DNA of 27,272 nucleotides, from contig DASWLD010000136.1 in the NCBI GenBank assembly GCA_036396275.1, positions 1 to 27,272 on the forward strand, given 5' to 3'. The position numbers and the translations under genes are program-made. Origin of the DNA: JACQFZ01 sp036396275. GTDB lineage: Bacteria > Pseudomonadota > Gammaproteobacteria > Acidiferrobacterales > Sulfurifustaceae. The notes beneath the pieces were generated by a model. That model worked only from the letters and a program-made list of their open reading frames with translations. It was not told the DNA's origin and searched no databases. Of this stretch, positions 6,405 to 13,934 are shown one piece after another. The first letter of the stretch is position 1. Each line of letters starts with the position of its first letter.

Positions 6405-7335
6405 GACGGCGTTCCAAAAAACCCCCGGCTGGCTCGATTGGTGCGCGAACCCGTCCAAACCGCGCTTCAAGTTGCCGCAAGGCAGCGTGGATGCGCATTG
6501 CCACGTGTTCGGACCCGGCGCGGAGTTTCCATTCGCGCCCGAGCGCAAGTACACGCCCTGCGATGCCGGCAAGCAGCAGCTGTTCGCGCTGCGCGACCAT
6601 TTGGGCGTCGCGCGCAACGTGATCGTGCAGGCCACCTGCCACGGTGCCGACAACCGCGCGATGGTCGATGCCTGCCGCACGTCGAAGGGGCGGGCGCGCG
6701 GTGTCGCCACCGTCAAGCGCTCGATCACCGACGCCGAGCTGCGCGCGCTGCATGAGGCCGGCGTGCGCGGCACGCGCTTCAATTTTGTAAAACGGCTGGT
6801 CGACTTCACGCCAAAGGACGAGTTGATGGAAATCGCCCGGCGCATCGTGCCGCTCGGCTGGCACGTGGTCGTCTACTTCGAAGCGGTTGACCTGCCGGAG
6901 CTGTGGGACTTCTTCACCGCGCTCCCAACCACGGTCGTCGTCGATCACATGGGTCGGCCCGATGTGACCAAGCCCGTCGACGGACCCGAGTTCGAACGCT
7001 TCGTGCGGTTGATGCGTGAGTATGCGAACGTGTGGAGCAAGGTGAGTTGTCCCGAGCGTCTGTCGGTGTCCGGCCCGCGCGCGTTGAACGGCGAACCCCA
7101 TTTGGAACACGGGGCCTACCGCGATGTCGTTCCGTTCGCGCGACGCATGGTCGAGACCTTCCCCGACCGCGTGCTGTGGGGCACCGACTGGCCGCACCCA
7201 AACCTTCGGGGCCACGTGCCCGACGACGGGTTGTTGGTGGACTGGATTCCGCATATCGCGCCGACCGCGGAATTGCAGCGCATGCTGCTGGTCGACAACC
7301 CGATGCGCCTGTACTGGCCCGATGAGACTCGCTGA
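6397..7335 (+). CDS. ligI: 2-pyrone-4,6-dicarboxylate lactonase
   Basis: This 312-residue amidohydrolase-superfamily enzyme hydrolyses the lactone 2-pyrone-4,6-dicarboxylate to 4-oxalomesaconate. Hallmarks are VDAHCHVFGPG near the N-terminus (His34, His36; the first strand HxH), RGTRFNF around residues 124-130, VVVDHMGRPD (His184, Arg187) and WGTDWPHPN with Asp264 as the catalytic base position. This family works without a bound metal. The ATG at 6397 overlaps the end of the DUF1932 gene by 8 bases, and ligA starts 10 bases after the stop. Length and motif order match characterised LigI proteins. Confidence 0.95.
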   Translation: MAETAFQKTPGWLDWCANPSKPRFKLPQGSVDAHCHVFGPGAEFPFAPERKYTPCDAGKQQLFALRDHLGVARNVIVQATCHGADNRAMVDACRTSKGRARGVATVKRSITDAELRALHEAGVRGTRFNFVKRLVDFTPKDELMEIARRIVPLGWHVVVYFEAVDLPELWDFFTALPTTVVVDHMGRPDVTKPVDGPEFERFVRLMREYANVWSKVSCPERLSVSGPRALNGEPHLEHGAYRDVVPFARRMVETFPDRVLWGTDWPHPNLRGHVPDDGLLVDWIPHIAPTAELQRMLLVDNPMRLYWPDETR

Positions 7336-7345
7336 GGAGTAACCC

Positions 7346-7780
7346 ATGCCGCTCGACAAACCCTATCTCGATGTTCCGGGCACGACGATCTTCGATGCCG
7401 AACAGTCCCGCCGGGGTTACTGGCTGAACCAGTTTTGCATGTCGCTAATGAAGGCCGAAAACCGCGCGCGCTTCAAGGCGAACGAACGCGCCTACCTCGA
7501 CGAATGGGCGATGACCGAGGAGCAGAAGCAGGCCGTGCTGGCGCGCGACCTGAACCGCTGCATCGGGCTCGGCGGTAACATCTACTTCCTCGCCAAGATC
7601 GGCGCGACCGACGGCAAGTCGTACCAGCAGATGGCCGGCAGCATGACCGGCATGACCGAGCAGGAGTATCGGGCCATGATGGTCCACGGCGGCCGCTCGA
7701 TCGAGGGCAATCGTTACCTCGGCGAAGACGGCGACGCCCAGCCGCACCGCCAGCCCCAGGGCAAAGCGGGAAAGAAATGA
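7346..7780 (+). CDS. ligA: Protocatechuate 4,5-dioxygenase, alpha subunit
   Basis: This 144-residue small subunit of the extradiol dioxygenase LigAB forms the lid over the active site of the beta subunit. The family pattern is clear: DVPGTTIFDAEQSRRGYWLN near the start, FCMSLMKAENRARF, and NRCIGLGGNIYFLAKIGATD followed by QQMAGSMTGMT. The C-terminal tail is Gln/Lys-rich and probably disordered. GAGGAG sits 7 bases before the ATG. It lies 10 bases after ligI and 10 bases before ligB, which fits the 1:1 stoichiometry. The symbol pmdA is used for the same gene in Comamonas. Confidence 0.96.
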   Translation: MPLDKPYLDVPGTTIFDAEQSRRGYWLNQFCMSLMKAENRARFKANERAYLDEWAMTEEQKQAVLARDLNRCIGLGGNIYFLAKIGATDGKSYQQMAGSMTGMTEQEYRAMMVHGGRSIEGNRYLGEDGDAQPHRQPQGKAGKK

Positions 7781-7790
7781 GAACTTGAAC

Positions 7791-8633
7791 ATGGCCCGAA
7801 TCACCGCATCCGTCTATACCTCGCACGTACCCGCGATCGGCGCGGCGCTTGACCACGGCCGCACCGGCGAGCCCTACTGGCAGCCGCTGTTCGCCGGCTA
7901 CGAAAGGTCCAAGCAGTGGTTGAAGGAGCACATGCCCGATGTGGTGTTCCTTGTCTACAACGATCACGCCGACGCGTTCAGCCTGGAAATCATTCCGACC
8001 TTCGCGATCGGCACCGCGGCCGAGTTCCAAGTCGCAGACGAAGGCTGGGGTCCGCGCCCGGTGCCGAAAGTGATCGGTCATCCGGAATTGGCCGCGCACA
8101 TCGCCCAGTCGGTGATTCAGGACGAGTTCGACCTGACGATCGTCAACAAAATGGACGTGGACCACGGTCTGACGGTGCCGCTTTCGCTCATGTGCGGGCA
8201 ACCCAAAGAATGGCCGTTGCGCGTGATTCCGTTCGCGGTCAACGTCGTGCAATACCCGGTGCCGTCGGGCCGGCGCTGTTATAACCTTGGCCGCGCGATC
8301 CGCAAGGCGGTCGAGACGTTCGACGAGCCGCTCAATGTCCAGATCTGGGGCACCGGTGGCATGAGCCATCAGCTGCAAGGGCCGCGCGCCGGGCTGATCA
8401 ACAAGGAATGGGACAACCGCTTCCTCGACCGCCTGATCGCCGATCCCGCGGACCTGGCCCAGGTTCCGCACATCGAGTACGTGCGCGAAGCCGGCTCCGA
8501 AGGCATCGAATTGGTCATGTGGCTGATCGCCCGCGGCGCCATGAGCGACCGTGCGCCCAAGGTTGTGCATCGTTTCTATCACGTACCCGCCAGCAACACC
8601 GCGGTGGGCCATTTGATTCTGGAGAACACATGA
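7791..8633 (+). CDS. ligB: Protocatechuate 4,5-dioxygenase, beta (catalytic) subunit
   Basis: This 280-residue type II extradiol dioxygenase subunit opens the ring of protocatechuate between C4 and C5 to give 4-carboxy-2-hydroxymuconate-6-semialdehyde. Iron ligands align with the Sphingobium enzyme (His12, His61, Glu242): His12 in YTSHVPA, His59 in YNDHADAF and Glu240 in GSEGIELVMW. The catalytic acid/base corresponds to His193 in GGMSHQLQGP. The ATG at 7791 is chosen over a TTG at 7785 because it places His12 exactly. It ends in an ATGA overlap with ligC. It is also called pmdB. Gallate could be an additional substrate, as in LigAB. Confidence 0.96.
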   Translation: MARITASVYTSHVPAIGAALDHGRTGEPYWQPLFAGYERSKQWLKEHMPDVVFLVYNDHADAFSLEIIPTFAIGTAAEFQVADEGWGPRPVPKVIGHPELAAHIAQSVIQDEFDLTIVNKMDVDHGLTVPLSLMCGQPKEWPLRVIPFAVNVVQYPVPSGRRCYNLGRAIRKAVETFDEPLNVQIWGTGGMSHQLQGPRAGLINKEWDNRFLDRLIADPADLAQVPHIEYVREAGSEGIELVMWLIARGAMSDRAPKVVHRFYHVPASNTAVGHLILENT

Positions 8634-9589
8634 GCAAGACCGTCAACGTGGCGCTCGCCGGCGCCGGCGCCTTCGGCGTCAAGCATCTGGATGCGATCAA
8701 GAACATCGACGGCATCGAGGTCGTCTCGGTCATCGGACGCGAACTCGGCAAGACCAAGGAAGTCGCGGCGAAGTACGGCATCAAGCACGTCGCGACCGAA
8801 CTCGCCGACAGCTTGGCGCTGAAGGAACTCGACGCCGTGATCTTGTGCACGCCGACGCAGATGCACGCGGCGCAGGCGATTGCATGCCTGAAGGCCGGGA
8901 AGCATGTACAGGTCGAGATTCCGCTGTGCGACGCGCTGAAGGACGGCGAGGAAGTCGTCGCGTTGCAGAAGCAGACCGGCTTGGTCGCGATGTGCGGCCA
9001 CACGCGGCGCTTCAATCCGAGCCATCAGTGGGTACGCAAGAAGATCGTCGCCGGCAACTTCAACATCCAACAGATGGACGTACAGACATACTTCTTCCGC
9101 CGCACCAACATGAACGCGCTCGGCCAGCCACGCAGCTGGACCGATCATCTGCTGTGGCATCACGCGGCGCACACGGTCGACCTGTTCGCGTACCAGACGC
9201 GCGCCGACGTCGTGCAGGCCAACGCGATACAGGGGCCGATCCACTCGACGCTCGGCATCGCGATGGACATGAGCATCCAGTTGAAGAGCTCGACCGGCGC
9301 GATCTGCACGCTCAGCTTGAGCTTCAACAACGACGGCCCACTCGGCACCTTCTTCCGCTACATCGGCGATACCGGCACCTACCTCGCGCGCTACGACGAT
9401 TTGTTCAACGGCAAGGACGAGAAGATCGACGTCTCCAAGGTCGATGTGTCGATGAACGGCATCGAGTTGCAGGACCGCGAGTTCTTCGCGGCGATTCGCG
9501 AGCGTCGCGAACCGAACGCCAGCGTCGCGCAGGTGCTGCCCTGCTACCGCACGCTGCACAAACTGGAGCAGCAGCTGCTCGCCAAATGA
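8630..9589 (+). CDS. ligC: 4-carboxy-2-hydroxymuconate-6-semialdehyde dehydrogenase
   Basis: This 319-residue Gfo/Idh/MocA-family oxidoreductase oxidises the cyclic hemiacetal of the LigAB product to 2-pyrone-4,6-dicarboxylate, using NAD(P). The dinucleotide fold begins VALAGAGAFGVKHLDAIK, the LDAVILCTPTQMHA strand follows, and the family EKP position reads VEIPLCD, a substitution typical of LigC. The C-terminal substrate domain holds WTDHLLWHHAAHTVDLF with likely active-site histidines. The start at 8630 overlaps the ligB stop (ATGA), and the gene ends in another ATGA overlap with the aldo/keto reductase gene. Confidence 0.94.
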   Translation: MSKTVNVALAGAGAFGVKHLDAIKNIDGIEVVSVIGRELGKTKEVAAKYGIKHVATELADSLALKELDAVILCTPTQMHAAQAIACLKAGKHVQVEIPLCDALKDGEEVVALQKQTGLVAMCGHTRRFNPSHQWVRKKIVAGNFNIQQMDVQTYFFRRTNMNALGQPRSWTDHLLWHHAAHTVDLFAYQTRADVVQANAIQGPIHSTLGIAMDMSIQLKSSTGAICTLSLSFNNDGPLGTFFRYIGDTGTYLARYDDLFNGKDEKIDVSKVDVSMNGIELQDREFFAAIRERREPNASVAQVLPCYRTLHKLEQQLLAK

Positions 9590-10593
9590 CATCGCCCGCC
9601 GCGCGCCGGGTCGGGCCGTTCAGTGTCCGCCCGATCGGGTTCGGGTGCATGAGCCTGAGTCACGCCTACGGCGTGCCGCCGCCGACCGATGTGGCCGAGG
9701 CGGTGCTGCGCCGCGCGGTGGAACTCGGCGTCGATTTCTTCGACACCGCGGCGCTGTACGGCTTCGGTGCCAATGAATCGCTCGTCGGCCGCGTGCTCAA
9801 TCCGTATCGGTCGCGCGCCGGCTCGAAGATCGTCGTGGCAAGCAAATGCGGCATGACCGGCGTGGACGGCAAGCGCGTCATCGACGGCCGGCCCGAGACG
9901 ATTAAGCGTACCTGCGAGGAAAGCCTCAAGCGCTTGCAGATCGACGCCATCGATCTGTACTACTTGCACCGCTGGGACAAGAAAATTCCGGTCGAGGAAA
10001 GCGTCGGCGCGCTCGCCGACCTCGTGCGCGCGGGGAAAGTACGCGCCATCGGCATGAGCGAAGTATCGGCCGTGACGCTGCGCAAGGCACACGCCGTGCA
10101 TCCGATCGCCGCGCTGCAAACCGAGTATTCCCTTTGGACGCGCAATCCCGAAATCGCCGCGCTCGAGACTTGCCGGGCGCTTGGGATCGCCGTCGTTGCT
10201 TTCAGCCCCCTCGCCCGCGGGTTCCTCGCTGGCCGGCTGCAAGATATATCGACGCTCGATGCGAGGGACATTCGACGCAACATGCCGCGCTTTGAAAGCG
10301 GGAACTATTCCGCCAACCTGAGGCTGCTCGACGGCTACGCCGCTATCGCCCGCGAAATCGGCTGCACAATGAGCCAACTCGCCTTGGCGTGGCTGCTGGC
10401 GCAGGGCGAACAGGTGTTGGCGATCCCCGGCACCACGCGCATCGAACACCTGGAAGAAAACCTGGGCGCACTCGATGTTCGACTCAGCGCCGAGGTCAAG
10501 GCGCGGCTCGGCGCGCTGATCAACCAGCGTACTGTGGCGGGTCCCCGCTACAACGCGGCGACGCAGGCCGAGATCGACACGGAAGAATTCTGA
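9586..10593 (+). CDS. Aldo/keto reductase
   Basis: This 335-residue NADP-dependent aldo/keto reductase has a (beta/alpha)8 barrel. The catalytic tetrad is complete: Asp53 and Tyr58 (FFDTAALYG), Lys87 (VASKCG) and His128 (YYLHRWD). NADP-binding elements near AFSPLARGFLAG and IPGTTRIEHLEENLGA are present. It starts in an ATGA overlap with ligC, so it belongs to the same transcript although the core pathway has no reductase step. Likely roles are reduction of an aromatic aldehyde or of the reactive semialdehyde intermediate, but this is inference. Close family relatives include the YakC/pyridoxal-reductase-like group. Confidence 0.9.
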   Translation: MTSPAARRVGPFSVRPIGFGCMSLSHAYGVPPPTDVAEAVLRRAVELGVDFFDTAALYGFGANESLVGRVLNPYRSRAGSKIVVASKCGMTGVDGKRVIDGRPETIKRTCEESLKRLQIDAIDLYYLHRWDKKIPVEESVGALADLVRAGKVRAIGMSEVSAVTLRKAHAVHPIAALQTEYSLWTRNPEIAALETCRALGIAVVAFSPLARGFLAGRLQDISTLDARDIRRNMPRFESGNYSANLRLLDGYAAIAREIGCTMSQLALAWLLAQGEQVLAIPGTTRIEHLEENLGALDVRLSAEVKARLGALINQRTVAGPRYNAATQAEIDTEEF

Positions 10594-10743
10594 AACGGTT
10601 GGGTGTGCAGGGTGCTTCCGATAGCGGCGCGAAAATCGACCTCGACCCGACGGCACGCGGGACGCAGCGGCGCCCTTCGGGTCAATGGCGTTGCGCGCTT
10701 CGGGGCAGCCGTGGAAGACGGTCCAGACCGCTCGCCGCGACGG

Positions 10744-10775
10744 TTGTCGAGCGTTAAGAAAATTGCCTCTATACT
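10744..10775 (+). promoter_or_regulatory. Possible sigma-70 promoter of the CoA-ligase gene
   Basis: A near-consensus -10 box TATACT occurs at 10770-10775, about 77 bp before the CoA-ligase start. The best upstream hexamer is TTGTCG at 10744-10749, but its 20-bp spacer is long. The 258-bp space after the aldo/keto reductase, longer than any gap inside the preceding operon, fits a separate transcription start. No terminator hairpin with a T run was seen between the two genes. Confidence 0.35.
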
Positions 10776-10851
10776 GGTCTTCCGCGTTCGAGACCGGACG
10801 CCCCGCCGCAGACGGGCGCCGCGACGCGTACCAACCCCGGAGGATGAGACC

Positions 10852-12432
10852 ATGCCTTTTCGCAGCCTGTATCCCGATGTCAACATTCCGGAAACCGCGC
10901 TGAGCAGCTTCGTGCTCGCCGGCGCCGCCGCCCGCGGCGACAAGCCCGCGCTCATCGACGGCCCGACCGGACGCACCATTACGTACGCGCAGTTGCCGGT
11001 GCTGGTCGCGCGCGTCGCCGCCGGACTCGCGGCGCGCGGCTTCAAGAAAGGCGAGCGCTTCGCGATCTATAGCCCGAACGTGCCCGAGTACGCGGTGGCC
11101 TTTCATGCGATTGCCTCGCTCGGCGGCGTCGCCACGACCGTCAATCCGCTCTACACCGCGGGCGAACTGGCCAAGCAACTGAGCGACTCGGGTGCGCGCT
11201 TCCTGCTCACCGTGCCGCCGCTCCTCGCCACCGCGCGCGAAGCCGCGGCACAGTCCAAGGTCGAGGAGCTTTTTGTTTTCGGTGACGCCGAAGGAGCGAC
11301 GCCGTTCGCCGCGCTGCTCGCAGGCAACGCGGCGGCGCCCGCCGTTCCTATCGACGCGCGCAACGATATGGTGGCCCTTCCTTATTCGAGCGGGACCACG
11401 GGATTGCCCAAGGGCGTGATGCTCACGCATTACAACTTGGTCGCCCAGCTGTGCGCGCTCGAGGGCGTCACCGACGCCGAATTGGTCATACCGCAAGACA
11501 CGGTGCTCGCGTTCCTGCCGTTCTTCCACATTTACGGCATCGTCGCGTTTCTTAACTTGAGTCTCCACCAGGGTGCGACCGTGGTGACGATGCCGCGCTT
11601 CGATCTCGAACAATATCTGCAGCTCGTGCAGAAGTACGGCGTCACGATCATGCATGTGGTGCCGCCGATTGCGCTGGCGCTCGCCAAGCATCCGATCGTC
11701 GCCAACTTCAATCTCTCGAAGATACGCGGAGCGTTTTCGGCGGCGGCGCCGCTCAGCGACACGGTCGCGAACGCGCTGTTCGAACGCGTCGGCTTTCGCG
11801 TGTCGCAGGCGTACGGCATGACCGAGGTGAGCGGCGCGAGCCACCTCGGGCCCACCACGCCCGACAAGATCAAGCCGGCCTCGGGCGGGCGGCTGATGCC
11901 CAATATGGAATGTAAAATCGTCGACGTTGGCACCCACAACGAAGTGCCGGCCGGTGAACAGGGCGAAATCCTGGTGCGCGGCCCGATCGTGATGCAGGGT
12001 TACCTCGGCCAGGCCGGCGCCACCGCGGCGACCATCGACGCCGACGGGTGGCTGCGCACCGGCGACGTCGGCTACGTCGACGCCGACGGCGACATCTTCA
12101 TCGTCGACCGCACCAAGGAGCTGATCAAGTACAAAGGACTGCAAGTCGCGCCGGCGGAACTGGAAGCGGTACTGCTCGGCAATCCCGCGATCGCGGATGC
12201 GTGCGTTATCGGCGTCGCCGACGAAGAGGCCGGCGAAGTTCCCAAAGCGTTCGTGGTGAAGAAAAGCGAGATCAGCGCCGAAGAGGTACTCGCTTGGGTC
12301 GCCGCGCGCGTGGCGCCGCACAAGAAAGTGCGTTCGGTCGAGTTCATGGAGCAGCTGCCCAAATCGGCTACCGGCAAACTGTTGCGACGCGTGCTGATCG
12401 AACGCGAGCGCAGTGCGGCGGTCGTGCATTAG
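10852..12432 (+). CDS. 4-coumarate--CoA ligase-like acyl-CoA synthetase
   Basis: This 526-residue adenylate-forming enzyme activates a carboxylic acid through an acyl-AMP to its CoA thioester. Motifs in order are the P-loop SSGTTGLPKGV (179-189), YGMTE (321-325), GEILVRGP (371-378), GWLRTGD (399-405), YKGLQVAPAELE (427-438) and the catalytic Lys509 in SATGK. The pattern is that of plant-type 4-coumarate-CoA ligases and their bacterial relatives, but medium-chain fatty acids or other aryl acids cannot be excluded. GGAGGATG at 10839-10846 defines the ATG at 10852. If the substrate is a hydroxycinnamate, its side-chain shortening would deliver protocatechuate-type acids to the operon just upstream. 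Confidence 0.88.
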   Translation: MPFRSLYPDVNIPETALSSFVLAGAAARGDKPALIDGPTGRTITYAQLPVLVARVAAGLAARGFKKGERFAIYSPNVPEYAVAFHAIASLGGVATTVNPLYTAGELAKQLSDSGARFLLTVPPLLATAREAAAQSKVEELFVFGDAEGATPFAALLAGNAAAPAVPIDARNDMVALPYSSGTTGLPKGVMLTHYNLVAQLCALEGVTDAELVIPQDTVLAFLPFFHIYGIVAFLNLSLHQGATVVTMPRFDLEQYLQLVQKYGVTIMHVVPPIALALAKHPIVANFNLSKIRGAFSAAAPLSDTVANALFERVGFRVSQAYGMTEVSGASHLGPTTPDKIKPASGGRLMPNMECKIVDVGTHNEVPAGEQGEILVRGPIVMQGYLGQAGATAATIDADGWLRTGDVGYVDADGDIFIVDRTKELIKYKGLQVAPAELEAVLLGNPAIADACVIGVADEEAGEVPKAFVVKKSEISAEEVLAWVAARVAPHKKVRSVEFMEQLPKSATGKLLRRVLIERERSAAVVH

Positions 12433-12684
12433 GTGCCACCAAGACGCGCCATTATTGGTCGAGTACTTGCGCGCACACCGCGCCAGTTACCGACGACGAC
12501 TTTGCAAACGCGCAGGCGGAAGCGCGATAGCCGCCGTAGCCAGATTATGCTCGGAAAAGCCCTCTGCCTTCGACACAAGTGACGCTGGACGGCAGGGCGC
12601 GAGTCGCCGGCTGCATCTGCGCGGGTTGACGACGACGGGGGCACGGGTTGTAATCCGGGAACATTCGTACGACGGGAGGAACAA

Positions 12685-13557
12685 ATGATGTCGACAAACT
12701 CAGAGAATGCCGGCGCGAATTTCGGTCGCAAGCCCGCGAGAACGATCGCCGTCCTGGTGCTGACACTGGGAGGCATCACGGCATGCGGCGGGGGCGGCGG
12801 AGGTGCGGCACCCGCAGCCGCGCCCGCGCCGGTGGTCAATACCATCCGCGAAGCCACCGCCGCCGGACCGCAGGCAAATGCGCAAGCGGGGATTCAGGCG
12901 ACCGTGAATGCGTTCCGGGCGGACATCGGCAATCCGAATAACGGCAACGCCGTGGGCTCGCAAGGAGCCGGGCGTCGCGAAATCACGTGGGACGGCGGCG
13001 ACCAGGATTCCGCCCCCGCGCGCCTGCCGAAGGATTTCTTTAACGCCATCGCGCCACGCGGCGTGATCGTCGGCGACAACGATCCGCGCTCCCAATTCCA
13101 GATCAGCGCCGACGCGGCCCCCGCCGTCCCGGGGACGCCGGCTGAGTTCGGCAACGTCAACGCCACCTACCCGACGGCGTTCGCCGCTTTCAGCTCGCCA
13201 CGGCTGTTTTCGGGTTTGAGCAACAACGTCTTCGACGTCACGTTTTATGTGCCGGGCACGTTCACTCGCGCGACGGTCACCGGTTTTGGGGCGGTCTTCA
13301 CCGATGTGGATGTCGCCGGTTCCACGAAGATCGAATACTTCGACGCCGGCGGTAATTCGATCTTCAGTCGCGACATCTTGGCGACTCCGGGAAATGAAAG
13401 CCTATCGTTTCTTGGCGTGACGTTCACCGAACGCGTGATTTCGCGCGTGCGTATCACGGCGGGTGCCGCGGCCCTTGGCCTTAACGACGTGACACAAACC
13501 GGCGCCAATCCGGATATGGTCGTGGTGGACGACTTTATCTACGGAGAACCCGGTTAG
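12685..13557 (+). CDS. Hypothetical lipoprotein with poly-Gly/Ala linker
   Basis: This 290-residue exported protein begins with a basic N-region, a hydrophobic core (TIAVLVLTLGG) and a lipobox ending I-T-A-C (Cys34). The cysteine is followed at once by six glycines and an Ala/Pro linker, a flexible tether common in lipoproteins. The mature part is rich in beta-type sequence, with PARLPKDFFN, FSSPRLFSGLSNNVFDVTFY and a run of short strands (ARVTGFG.., KIEYFDAGGNSIFSRDI) resembling a jelly-roll or carbohydrate-binding-like module. Its C-terminus ends MVVVDDFIYGEPG, as in surface proteins with an attached binding domain. GGGAGG precedes tandem ATGs at 12685 and 12688. Its function is unknown and no operon partner is seen. 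Confidence 0.78.
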   Translation: MMSTNSENAGANFGRKPARTIAVLVLTLGGITACGGGGGGAAPAAAPAPVVNTIREATAAGPQANAQAGIQATVNAFRADIGNPNNGNAVGSQGAGRREITWDGGDQDSAPARLPKDFFNAIAPRGVIVGDNDPRSQFQISADAAPAVPGTPAEFGNVNATYPTAFAAFSSPRLFSGLSNNVFDVTFYVPGTFTRATVTGFGAVFTDVDVAGSTKIEYFDAGGNSIFSRDILATPGNESLSFLGVTFTERVISRVRITAGAAALGLNDVTQTGANPDMVVVDDFIYGEPG

Positions 13558-13609
13558 TCGATGCGCGAAGCACGAACTACAAAAAGCGGTTAGTCTTGGA
13601 AGCCGTCAC

Positions 13610-13629
13610 GCGGCCGTAGCTCAGTTGGG
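13610..13629 (+). pseudogene. Broken 5' copy of the adjacent tRNA-Arg
   Basis: Bases 13610-13629 match the first 20 bases of the intact tRNA at 13753 at 18 positions (acceptor 5' strand plus D-arm start, including GTAGCTCAGTTGG). After this the sequence diverges: the D-stem cannot close properly, and no anticodon or T-arm follows. It is a partial duplicate or decayed tRNA lying 143 bp upstream of the functional gene in the same orientation. Confidence 0.75.
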
Positions 13630-13633
13630 CGAA

Positions 13634-13700
13634 GCGGAGGTTCGCGAACAGCTTAACGTTTGTTCGCGCCGCTGAGCGCCTTGCCACGGAAGGCAAGGCG
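13634..13700 (+). other. Two consecutive strong hairpins between tRNA fragment and tRNA
   Basis: The first hairpin pairs CGCGAACA (13643-13650) with TGTTCGCG (13661-13668) around a 10-base loop. It extends by GCGG/CCGC across a 5-base bulge to a 12-bp stem (13634-13672). The second pairs CGCCTTGCC (13677-13685) with GGCAAGGCG (13692-13700) around a 6-base loop, a perfect 9-bp stem. Neither is followed by a T run, so they do not look like ordinary terminators. They may be a structured leader or processing signal of the tRNA transcript, or part of an inserted element. Confidence 0.6.
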
Positions 13701-13752
13701 GGGGATTATCGGCGACAAATCGTTTCGCCAGGGATGACAGGCACAGCATTTC

Positions 13753-13829
13753 GCGCCCGTAGCTCAGTTGGATAGAGTACCTGGCTTCGAACCAGGTGGT
13801 CGGGAGTTCGAATCTCTCCGGGCGCGCCA
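13753..13829 (+). tRNA. tRNA-Arg (anticodon UCG)
   Basis: This is a complete 77-nt cloverleaf. The acceptor stem GCGCCCG/CGGGCGC closes with 7 pairs, and there is a D-arm with AGTTGGAT and an anticodon stem CCTGG/CCAGG. The anticodon loop is CTTCGAA, giving anticodon TCG at 13787-13789 (reads CGA, arginine). The T-arm is GGGAG-TTCGAAT-CTCTC-like, the discriminator is G and CCA is encoded at 13827-13829. No intron or unusual bases are seen. A GC-rich hairpin follows directly. Confidence 0.97.
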
Positions 13830-13834
13830 AATAC

Positions 13835-13858
13835 GAAAGCTCGTGTGAGCGAGCTTTC
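13835..13858 (+). terminator. Hairpin after tRNA-Arg, probable terminator or processing end
   Basis: GAAAGCTCG (13835-13843) pairs perfectly with CGAGCTTTC (13850-13858) around a 6-base loop. It begins 6 bases after the tRNA CCA end. The A-run/T-run flanks are within the stem, and only a weak pyrimidine stretch follows, so termination efficiency is uncertain. Confidence 0.6.
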
Positions 13859-13934
13859 TCGCGCGCGGAGAGATGAGAACTCCCGACGAACAAATAACAA
13901 GAGAGTTCGACGCGCCGCGCCGGGACCGCGAGCA

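Noticed and set aside
6064..7359. A 431-codon minus-strand frame opposite the DUF1932 and ligI genes
   Set aside because: It is a shadow frame over two well-supported genes, with composition typical of antisense GC-rich sequence.
9544..12429. A 961-codon minus-strand open frame opposite ligC, the aldo/keto reductase and the CoA ligase
   Set aside because: It is antisense to two genes with complete catalytic motifs. The translation is Arg/His/Gly-rich without domains, as expected from high-GC codon bias on the other strand.
12413..12688. A 91-codon plus-strand frame between the CoA ligase and the lipoprotein gene
   Set aside because: It overlaps the CoA-ligase end, has Arg/Cys-rich low-information sequence, and has no start signal. 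The 252-bp spacer appears empty.
13610..13700. A second complete tRNA gene
   Set aside because: Only the acceptor 5' strand and part of the D-arm are present. There is no anticodon arm, T-arm or CCA end.
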